Shown piece by piece: positions 50,301 to 61,166 of a stretch of 64,000 bases of DNA. Origin of the DNA: Gymnogyps californianus (lineage: Eukaryota > Chordata > Aves > Accipitriformes > Cathartidae); NCBI RefSeq assembly GCF_018139145.2, contig NC_059475.1:16372937-16436936 (forward strand). The letters run 5' to 3'. Below the pieces are notes generated by a model, which searched no databases, was not told where the DNA came from, and saw only the letters and a list, made by a program, of their open reading frames with translations. Every line of letters starts with the position of its first letter. The first letter of the stretch is position 1. The position numbers and the translations under genes are program-made.

Positions 50301-53300
50301 CAGCACCACAAAAGTTTATAAATCCTGCCAAACATATCAATATTATGTATTTCAAAGGTACCTTACATATACTGCAGAGATATCCACAACTCTCTGCAAA
50401 GTTCATTCAGCATTGGAGATGTGCATACTTTGAACTCCATGTGAAATCAGGTCATGTTGGTAGCCACCAAGACTTACCGTCTCTACATGAATAATTATTG
50501 GTTTTAAAGCTTTTAAATAACTACTGCAATTTCTAATGTACTTTTTACATATTTTAAAAAAAGTTAAACTTTTCCCATCCCACAGTTCTTACACACACAA
50601 TGATACTACTAACTGCATTAACCCTCTGGAGCTCCAGCAGCTACAGAGAATTTTGGAAAGCTTGCAAACCTGCAAGAGACATCCTTTGTAGTGCTAGATT
50701 TTATGTATAAAAGATAGAAATTTTGTACTTTCTCACTTGCCCCACTTGTGTATTGCTGTTATACAGAAATTCAAATTAATAGGTATCATGGGGAATTACA
50801 GGTCCAATGGCAAGCTGCATTCATAAAAGTCCTTTTACACTGCCTTTGCCTTTTAACAATCTCAAACTTTTCAAACACTTCAAACAACCTCACTCCACTG
50901 TGGCACCCTTTCACTGCCTTCAACTAAATTACCTTTCCAGCTACATGTGTAAGATGTATCACTTTAGTGCTTAGCACTGTTCAGATTTCTAACTGGCTTC
51001 AGAGCACGCAACACCAGCAGTCACCATCTGTGCTACCAGCACTGAAAGAATCAACAACTAGGACTTTCCATACCTGGAAGCGGTGCTGACCCTGCTATGT
51101 CACTCCTGGAAAGTCTTCGATAAAGCAATCTCCCTCATCAAAACCACAGGATGGTATCTTCACCAGCAGTGAGCCACCCACCTCAATACTTTGCCACTTG
51201 CTCTACACACACAGTAGTTAGTCCCTTCTTCTACTCACCCATGTTCCAACCAAAGCACTACCTGATATTTTTTTTTTTTTAAGCCTTCTTACACTCAAAC
51301 ATCAAAATCCTTCTCCTAAAGTTTTGCCACTGTTTTTACCTACAAATGGGGAAAAACAAATGGGCAACAATGCATGCTTCATGTCGACTGCAAACCATGC
51401 TAAATGACAATGGTATTGTTTCCTTCCTGTGTCCCACCTGCAAGCATCTCTGTATACTTAGCCTGTAAAGACCTGAAGAAATAGTATTTTTGTTTGCATC
51501 TGTGCACTACCAAGACTAAGAAGATCCTGTTGTAGACCTCTCAAGCCACTGGGAGAACACAAATAAAAGACAACTTATTTTGAACTGTTACAGACTGAAA
51601 ACTCCAAGAAAATGAGATTCTTCTATTCAACACCAATGATCTGTGTCATTTATCAGACTTGGGCTCCTTGGGCTTTATTCTGTAACCTTCCACAGCACTA
51701 ATTCTATTCCAGTCAGACTTCATACCACCGTTTGCAGAAGGTACCCAAGCGCCCCCACAAAAGTGCCTTACCTGCCATGAAAAACTATCAAGTGCACTTC
51801 CATTCCTTATCCTCTTCTGCAGGTGGAAACTACAAGGGAAGTAAATATCAGCTATACACCATGCATTAAGCCTTGAAAAGCCAAGGCAGCTTGTAGCAAA
51901 AGACTGGTGCTTTAGTTTGATTTGCAAATACACAGCTCTTCAAACCCCAGTGGTTTCATCATGCCAAAAACAGATCCACAAGCAATATGGTTTATAAGAA
52001 CAGCAGCATTGCTACTCTTACAAAGAATGGACAAGGTTCCTTGTAGCTGTCTTGCAGATTTCAAAGAAAAGTAAAATCTTGGGCTATATGCTGTTTTTCC
52101 ACAAAATTGTGAGGCCTTTAATTCAAACCCAAAGTAGAAAGTCCAGGCATAAGTCGAAAAGAAATAAATGAAAAACAAAAGCCTTATTTCTAGCACAGTT
52201 ATTTGTGGATCAAGTTGACTTAACGTGTCAAGAGTAACTGAGGTGAAAAGATTAGCTTGTGTTTAAAGGTTCACATATACCACTCTGAGAAAGAATAAAA
52301 ATAAAGGGAACTTCTTCAGACAAGCAAAGATCCTTAAGAACTGCAGACAGCATACATGATTCTAGATGACTAATACTGTAACTCAGAAGAAACACTCAAA
52401 TAAAAATTATTCTCATGAATCAGGACAGTCTTTTCCAAGAAACATTTTAATGATGACAAAGTCACATCTGTGTCACCTCCAAACAACTCTGTCTCCTTTC
52501 AGTTTTCTGTTTACCCTTGCAGAAGAACACAATGTTGCAGACATCGGGGTTTTTAATTTTCTGAAGAGCAGAGGCTCTGTTTTTAGTGAACTAATTTCAA
52601 TAGCATATCTGTCACACAGACTGTGCATCTATTACTACTCAAGAGAAAAGAGAGGACAGTGAGAAGGGCATAGAATTAAAATTATTCTTATACATTTAGA
52701 GCAAAACTGTCAGCATAAACCAATATGACTTAATTTTATATGACCAAAGAGCAATTTATGCTAGAAAATGGCACATAACTAGAGAAACAGCAGAACAAAT
52801 CCTGAAAATCAAATGATCACTTTAAGCATCCAGATCAAGGGCTCTGATTTTCAATGTATGGATAGTTAAACTACAGAGTAGCTTCTCAACACATTTTCTA
52901 CTTTGCGAACTTTGGAGTATAAAGAAAATAAGAACAGAGAGGAGAGGACAGCTAACAAAATAACAAAGAACCACTGAACCATGAAGGAGTTTTTTTCCAA
53001 GTTGCTATTTCAGTTACAATCTTCCTCTCCACAAGCCAGTACTGGAAAGAAAATGCCAGCTTCTACCCTATCAGAGTAATACAAGCACCTTATTTTATCC
53101 AGAGGAGCACATTGAGAGCTCTGAACTGCTTACATAATGCTTCTATACATTTTGCTGCACCCAAAATGTGTATTATAGCTAACAGAAAAAACAGCATGAT
53201 TTCTTTAATTTCCTCCTCTCTCATTGGTTGCCTTCCTAGTAAGAAGCATCGCTTCTGCAAATTGAACTTGATTTGAGCCTTGCCCGGTGCATTTTAACAA

Positions 53301-53410
53301 ATAACCTGAAAACCCATCTCTCTGACAGCTTATTACAGCACTGGACTGAAGCTTCATAATTCTGAATTTTGAGCATGTGTGGAAACAGTTTTGAGGACAG
53401 AAACAACATC
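47397..53410. other. Non-coding DNA, inferred intron
   Basis: Mostly unique sequence. The sub-stretch of about 48170-48830 is clearly more GC-rich than its surroundings and dense in 'ctgcag', 'cagtcac' and 'gtgcag' words; it holds a 113-codon plus-strand frame (48286-48627) with no recognisable domain. The rest is AT-rich with only short random open frames. Confidence 0.6.
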
Positions 53411-53790
53411 TTAGGATCACAGGATAATTCAGGTTTGATGGGACCTCAGGAGGTTTTTAGTCCAAACTCCTCCTCACAGCCAAGTCAGCTACGAGATCTG
53501 ACCGCATTACTTGGGCTTTATCCAGATGAGTCTTCCATTCTGTAAGAATGGAAATGGTGCAACTTCCCCAGGCAGCCCGTTCCACTGTTTGATTGTCCTC
53601 AAGGTGAAAAAGGTTTTCCTTACATTAAGTCTGAACCTTGCATTTTAATTTGTGTCCTTTGTTTCTCATCCTCCTGCCCACCTCCATCTTCTTGATGAAC
53701 CTCCTTGTAGGTACTGGCAGGCTGCTACTATGTGCCCTTGAAACCTCTTCTTCTCCATGCTGAATAAGCCTAGCAAGATCTTAATTGCGA
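53411..53790 (-). mobile_element. Old CR1 fragment (3' end)
   Basis: Minus-strand CR1 3' end. It starts with 'ttaggatcacaggataa', a decayed terminal octamer, followed by 'gatgggacctcaggagg' and 'agtccaaactcctcctcac'. Then comes the ORF2 C-terminal block with 'cccaggcagcccgttccac' and 'aaggtgaaaaaggttttcc', ending around 'tgctgaataagcctagc'. About 380 bases are left and divergence from the CR1 at 22-25 kb is large, so this is an older and different subfamily copy. Confidence 0.9.
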
Positions 53791-56700
53791 GATTTTCATC
53801 TATCAGTTTCAGTTAACAGTAAACAAGGTACTGAGACAGTTACCTCCTCAAAAAAAACCCCAAAACTTTCAGCTTTTAAAACAAGTATGTGGTCTTCAAG
53901 GAAACTGTAATCATCTCATGTGAGTGGACTTTTGAACTCTGATTTTTCTGAAGTAACTTCCTTTTTCTGTAAGTATTTACTCAGAACAACCCATCTTATG
54001 TTTCCAACATCATCAATACTACTCAAGGGCAGAACAAGTCTCCTACAATTTAAGGATGAATGGGTTGGTTTTGGTCACTGTTTCAAAATAAAGCCAAATC
54101 AGAACAGAGAGCAAACACGGAAGTTTCTCTCCTGAGTGGCAAATTACTTTAATAAATTTGGGCAACCAAACAGAAAGCTAGAACAGAAAATGCTATGCTG
54201 CCTTCATACACAGCTACAGCAACATTAAAATATACTGGGTTAGGTTCATAATATTGCTGTTAAAGTTCGCTCTTCTCTAAGGAGCTATGTGCTATTACTC
54301 TGCAAACCTTCACAAGAATAAATTATGCTTTCCAAGCATTAAAGACATATTAACATGACATAGGTCATGGGAAATTCAAACTTCAAATACTTACTGAATC
54401 CAATAGATCAGAGACCAAATCAGTATTAGAATGAAGAAGAGGGTTACATTAATTAAAATAAAAGCTCTCTGAAATGATTAAGTAATTTTTCAGTCACTAT
54501 GATAACACATACTCCAGTGGCTTAGATATCAGTGAAAGAGTCATTTAGACACAATTTCATTTTTAGTCATTTACTGGAACACTTAACCCTCTGGCCCAAT
54601 TCCAGAAGATTTCTCAAATCCAACACCAAAAAAAAAATTCATGTCAGCCTGAGCAGCCCCTAATAACCTACACCATACCACATGAACTGTAAGCTGCAAC
54701 AAGACACACACAGCAATACAGCCGCACATTTTAAAACTGTCTTCATTTTTTTGTGCTTTGCAATTACATAAAAAAAAAACTTGACAACAAACGCTTAATT
54801 CTCTCACCTTTTCATTGACCACGTTATTAGCCAATTCATTTACTTGTCCCTAAGCAACAAAGCCAGTATGTTTATTCTTGGTCATAAGTAAACCTTTAAT
54901 TCCTTAAAAACATTTGCATTGAGCTAAAATCTGTTACACTTAATCATCTTCAGCTTTACCTTACTTCTCAAATCAATAGGCCTGATCAAGCATACTCTGC
55001 ATAGCTGAATGTAAAACTGGATGTTTGTCAAATAACAACTAGAATAATGTTATCCAAAAACATTTTAGAAACTCAGCTGAAGTTACAACAGTATTGTGAA
55101 GCCAGCTTAAAAACAAGACTTTTTTTTAACAGACAACATAGGGCTGCAATCTTGCTATTTCACTTGGTATTAAAACCTGAAGTTTCAAGTTTTCAATACT
55201 TTTTAAAAACAAGGTTTCAAGATATATTTAAAAAAAACAATTATCACAAGACTTTCAAGAAAAGCTTGCCTTAACACACGTACTCAGCTTCTCATAGATG
55301 ATCACTATCATCACTCCCTTAAATGAATCTCAGATATATACCTTTTATATTATTAGTTTATGACAGCCACTGGAAACAGAGCGATCATATGGCTTTACAA
55401 CATGGTGGACGACTCCACTGGATACTGTAGAGCTCCACTGACTTAAGTGCACCTCTCTTCATCAACACTGGACTTGACCCAGAAACTCCTGCTGCATTTC
55501 TGGTTTTCAGTCAAGAGTACTATAGAGCTGTGTCGTCTGCAAACAAATATCAAAGAGCTCTATACAGGAGATTTACTATTAAGAGTTATACTACACATAG
55601 GAATGCTTGCTGGTTTTTTCCTTGTCCCTTTTATTCTCCTCTGTCCATCAGAGACCTAAGTGTTGCTGCGTGCTTCTATTTAACCATGTGGGTTTTACCC
55701 CTCTTTCTTTTGTCAGCTGTTTTCTTAAGATATGCTTTGAACTATGCCACTGTTCCAAGACAGCTCACCTGCAAAGATCGTTTGAAAACCCTGCCCACTG
55801 GGACATGACTCAGGGCAGAATGCAGGTGCATAATGCTTTCTGATTTTAGCATGGCAATGAGACAAGAGCAGTAATATGAACAATGGATTCTTTGCAACTT
55901 CTAGATGGGAAGATGCAGCTGGGCTTACTGCACACTCAGCTAATAAAATAATTTTGTATAGTCATCTAAAACCACTGGTGCATTCCTTCTGCTCTCCCAG
56001 GATCATGCAGTTTGCCTTGCTATGATTGGCAATGTGCTGAACTTCAATTCTTCACACATCTCCATCCAGTAATGCCAGGCTTGAAGTGCCTTACAAAGAC
56101 AGAAAGACAGGAGAGAAACATTTGGGGATTTTTCTACATGTAGCAGAGCTTATGCTTTGAGAAAGAGGCGCAGACGCAACTATTGACCACTAAGTCTTTT
56201 ATTCATTTCAGCAACTCTGGTAGCAGAATCTGTGTGGAGGGAGTGGGGGAAATGGGCTGCTACACTGCCAGAAGGAAAAGATTATTTAAAGATCAGGCAG
56301 GTCAGCTCTAAAACTCAGCTGAAAAGTTTGACACTGATCCAGGGGAAATAAAGCGCTATTGCATCTCACCTTGAGGTATTGCCCTTAGCTGAAAAAAGGA
56401 TGAATAAAAAGCCATACCTTCAGGTTTCTGCAGTATAGAAGTTTCTTCTCTCCAAAAGCAGGAGGATGTATAGTATATAGAAAAAAAGCGTCCTTGAGAT
56501 AGTGACTGGCAGGCCTGAATGCTATCCCCCAGAAGGTCCAAACAGACTGTAGACCTTAAAAGAATTTTCAAATGCCAAGGACACTTGCTTATAGCCACTT
56601 GAACACTCCTTTTTCCCAAAGTTTGGAGAAAGTCTTTTCTCTGAAAAATAATGCACCGAAGTATCCAAAAGTTTATGACCACACACACATTTTAAAAAAA

Positions 56701-57789
56701 GGTAACAAAGCTGTGTCTGCAGACCATCTCTCACAGGTGCAATTCCAGCACTATGACAAATGTGAAGTGTGACAGGCTTGTTTAGGCGTGCAGTGCTGGC
56801 TTCCCAGCAGCCACACCAGATGGCTCTCAGTAGGTCTACACAAGAACAACTCTCTTGGGCAAGACAGCAAGAGAAAGAAACAGGAAAAAACACAGAAGCA
56901 AAATATCTCATGAGGAAGCTTCAGCTAAGGCATGTGTAATGATTATGGTCCTGCATGAGAGATCTTTGTTACATAAATTACGAGTGAAAGCAAATTACCT
57001 GAACTGTTGGGAGGTGCAACTCAGACAAATGTAACAACCATGGGTCTTCTAATACCAGTTCTCTAAAATCAAGGTATTCCTCTTCAATTATACCTAGGTC
57101 TATCTAAATTACATGTAACAACACAAGCACAACACCTGTATTTTTACTACTTCTGACATCTCTGTCTTACCATGAATTTAATTAAAACTTACTAAGTGAA
57201 TGACATTAAAATAGCCTGATTGAAGATCAAGTCTAGAATTCATAGATTCATTTTTGTTAGCTCAAATATATAATTTAGCGTCACCATTCCAAGTGTTTTA
57301 AAGTTTTTTATACATTTTCTCCCTGAATACCAACCAACATATAGTATTGAATACAAAAGAAAATAAGAAAGGTAGATGGAAACCAAGCATGAGTATTATT
57401 TGGTATATCATACATTTCTCTCAATAAATGTATAAGCATACAATACAAGCGCATCGCAATGAATCACATTTATCTAACATGAATAGAAGGATTTCAGAAT
57501 TTAGTCCTGATTTCTCAAACTATGAAAATTGAGTGCTTAACCCTGTAATAACAAAAGAAGAGAAAGCAAAATGTTTCTTTCTCAGTCACAGGACTCAGAG
57601 AGAAAGCACATGCAGTCTCACTGAATGGGAAGAGATGTTTCTGAAGCATGTTACCTGTTGCCAAAAAAGATAATAAGCAGCAGCATAATTTGAAGTCCCT
57701 GTAGTAACACAGGTATCTAAAAGAAGCTGTCAGCAAGTAAAGTGTAAGGGGGAGAATACAGGCAAAGAAAGATTGAAAGAGCAACCTGG
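53791..57789. other. Non-coding DNA, inferred intron
   Basis: AT-rich sequence without an assignable gene. Overlapping minus-strand frames of 110 and 129 codons (56356-56688 and 56522-56911) run in different phases through the same DNA and match nothing I know. A minus-strand splice-like block at 54808-54849 is discussed as a finding. Confidence 0.6.
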
Positions 57790-57794
57790 AATGT

Positions 57795-58384
57795 TGTCGT
57801 GGTTTAACCCCAGCTGGCAACTAAGCACCACACAGCCGCTCGCTCGCTCCCCGCCCCGTGGGATGGGGGAGAGAATTGGAAGAGTAAAAATGAGAAAACT
57901 CATGGGTTGAGATAAAGACAGTTTAACAGGCAAAGCAAAAACCACGTGGACAAGCAAAGCAAAACAAAGAATTCATTCACTACTTCCCCTCAGCAGGCAG
58001 GTGTTCAGCCATCTCCAGGAAAGCAGGGCTCCATCACGCATAACCATTACATGGGAAGACAAACGCCATCACTCTGAACATGTCCCCCCACCTCCTTCCT
58101 TCTTCCCCCAGCTTTATACGCTGAGCATGATGTCCTATGGTCTGGAATATCCCTTTGGTCAGTTGGGGTCAGCTGTCCCAGCTGTGTTCCCTCCCAACTT
58201 CTTGTGCACCCCCAGCCTCCTCGCTGGTGGGGTGGGGTGAGAAGCAGAAAAGGCCTTGACTACCGCTCAGCAGTAACTAAAACATCCCTGAATTATCAAC
58301 ACTGTTTCCAGCACAAATCCAAAACATAGCCCCATACTAGCTACTCTGAAGAAAATTAACTCTATCCCAGCCAAACCCAGCACA
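57795..58384 (-). mobile_element. Solo LTR of the same avian ERV family, opposite orientation
   Basis: A 590-bp LTR, written on the plus strand from TGTCGTGGTT to CCCAGCACA, lies between perfect 5-bp duplications AATGT (57790-57794 and 58385-58389). The TATA box (tataaa on the minus strand, 58113-58118) and the match to the LTR at 31273 show minus orientation. Shared blocks include the TGG-GACAGAGTTAA-like start, the 'tgttttggattt' segment and the 'atattccataccatgga'-like block upstream of TATA. It lacks the ATT-rich expansion of the other copy and is GC-richer near its 3' end (gctcgctcgctc complement). No internal retroviral genes are present. Confidence 0.95.
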
Positions 58385-60174
58385 AATGTATATTTAATTT
58401 CAGCAGCGGTACATCAGTAGTCCCTCATGTACTTAGCATGACTAAACTTGAAGTTCTCAGATAAAATGACTGTATTAGAATTCTCTCTGGCATGGCATGC
58501 TGAGCACGAACTCAACATAAGTGAATAAAAGCTCTTTTCTCACCAGCTTTCTGCCAGTCTGACTGCAAACAGAGGCCTCACACCTAAAACCAGCCATCCT
58601 TGAAATACCTGAATACCATCAGTCTTAGTGCGCTCCTAACTCATTTGGCCACAAGACGTTGTAGATATCTCCATGTACCATGCAGAAAAGCAAAACAGGA
58701 TACTATACTGTCCTCATGTGTTGAGGAGGTGGGGGTAGGACACATTATCTCTTAAACATGAAAGATTAAATTCACATCATACTCTATTTCATATTTCTGA
58801 ACAGCTTCTCGGCTAAGCTAAAACAATTGTATCTTAAGATTATCAAATAGCATCACCACAATTCACAAATACCATCTTAATCTTTTAAGTAAAAAGACAC
58901 AAGCATTTTGCTTTTCATGCCCCTCCAAGCAGTCTGTACTTCAGACTTGCTGTGGCAAGGAAAACCAGAGACAGCAAGTTAATCCTGTAAGACTTAATGC
59001 AAACTGCTGAACCAAAAGAGAGCGTTCTATTACTCTGTTCCAAGTATTCTCTCATTTCCTGAAGCTGCAAATCTCAACATTATGTTCTGTTTAGGAGTTT
59101 TCAGTCTAACATCTAAACTGAACACAAAACAACTCCATGGAAAGTTTTACATCTGAACATGTAAATGCATTTCTACAAGTCTCTACATTTTTCTTAGCCT
59201 CAATTCCGTGTAATAGAGGTCCCAGATACAAATACTAAGTAGAATCAGCAGTATCAAAGAGGAAGAAGTCTTAGAGATATGCAATGAAAGTTTAAAAGTG
59301 ACTGTCATCACAGATTTCCATTTTCTCATTTGTTTAAGGTTACTTCTATTTCCACATGATATAATAACCATGAAATAATATTTTGCATTCTTCTAAAACA
59401 GAATTAAGAATCAAACCACAACAGGTGCCATGAAACAGCAAAAGAGAAGACTGTGAATTTTTGTTTTCTGAAGACTGACAACATTCCCTCCCACCACAAC
59501 CTGTGACTTGCATTCCCAATGAAAACATTAGATTCACTGTGAAGCAAAAATCAATCTGCGTGTTCTTAAGAAACTGGCATGCAGTTTCAAAGTAATCCTT
59601 TCAAACATGACAAATTCAAATTTTCAAAAGACAAGCTGGCACCTACTAGCTCAAGATAAGATCGCTGGTAAGACGACTTATGCTCTCAAATACCCATATC
59701 AGTGTTGGAAATAAGAATTGTTTTAATAAACGTTCTCCTTGTCCAACAATCCATTCGAACATGAAACAAAGTGTAGGATCAAAGAAAGGCTTCGGACCTG
59801 AATCAGTTCTTCATACCAGTATTCAAGACAGACCACTTCAGGTGAAAAGATTGCCTTTTGCCAACTTCTCTAAATATAAGATGCTGAGAAACAGATTTGC
59901 CTCACAAATCCACAGCAGAATCCGTTATATATCATGTACTGTATTAAGCAAGGTGGTATCAAAGCAACCAACGATACAGTGCATGAAACCTGTGTATTTG
60001 ACCAAGCTGCCAGCATCCAACATGGGAAGTTATTGTAATGCTTTCCAGACTTCAATTCAGAAACACTTCTACCACTTCTACCTTTGCGCAGGCTCCAAAG
60101 CACCGTCACTAGCTATGGCTGTATGCTAAACTGCAAATTGTACCAGATTTTTTAAGAAGCTGATTTTGCAGAGT

Positions 60175-60175
60175 T

Positions 60176-60229
<54 letters not shown>
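60175..60229. repeat. TA dinucleotide microsatellite
   Basis: About 55 bases of alternating T and A with two small interruptions ('ttta' and 'tatta'). The tract is self-complementary and could extrude as a hairpin or cruciform. Likely length-polymorphic. Confidence 0.95.
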
Positions 60230-61122
60230 GACAGCCACGGAAGATGAAGAATCAAGATGATACCTCTGTTCTCCAGCAAACACATTCATTTCACTTGTAT
60301 TTCTCATACACTGAGTTTTCAAGGCGTTCTGACAGCATGAAAGCAACTACAGAACATTGCTCACCAGTCTGATGTGTTGAACTTATCGCCTCAGGTACAA
60401 CAGCTGAGCCCAAACTATTATTTCCCTCCCCCCCCGCCCCAGGAAGGGCTAATGGCAGGACTTATAGGCTCACATAATGCCACAAACATTGCTTGATCTC
60501 AGCAGGCTTGTATGCAGCCAGGTGCAAAACTTCTGCTCGCATAGTATCGCGGCAGCCTCAATGATCCAATCCACTGAGCAAACTGGAAAGACTGCAGTGA
60601 CATGCACTGGAGGAGAAGAGTCACCTCCCTATATGGTTTTCATGGTAAGGAAGAAATACATTTAAACCAAGAATTTGAAACATTGACAATAATTAAAAAA
60701 CCTTGTAATGCTTTCTATCTCACTTCCTGTTCTTATTTCCTCACAAAATTCTGAAAAATTCTTGTAACTGTGCTCCCAAAAGTCACAGGTTTTTTGATAA
60801 CTGTAAGCCAATTATTATCTAAATTTTTATAAATACACAGCTGTTTGCTCTAAAAGTGGGTGCTCCTTTTTTCATTTTAACTGCATTACCACAGTGAGTA
60901 ATGCATCTTTAGGAAAATCAGGATGCCTTCATCTTTTCTTCGTAATGGTTAAAGTCGCATCTTTAGTGCTCCTAAAAAGGGAGCAGTAGCAGATCAAGAA
61001 CTCAAAGAAAAAAAATAATCAATTCACTGTTTGCTATTTCTGGAATTTACTTTTGTGCATTTAAGTCGTAAACCCTTTTCCAAAACTACTGAAGAAAAAG
61101 GGGGTTCCTCCATCCAGACATT

Positions 61123-61166
61123 AAAAAAACAAACAAACAAACCAAAAACAGAAACCACAAAACCAC
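61123..61166. repeat. A/C-rich low-complexity tract
   Basis: Consists of 'aaac' units followed by 'ccaaaaacagaaaccac'. It has the same kind of base skew as the tracts at 14.3 kb and 18.6 kb. Confidence 0.85.

Noticed and set aside
59680..60129. 149-codon plus-strand open frame, the longest outside repeats and simple sequence
   Set aside because: No domain, no splice or promoter context, and composition like translated random AT-rich DNA. A frame of this length is expected by chance in six frames over 64 kb.
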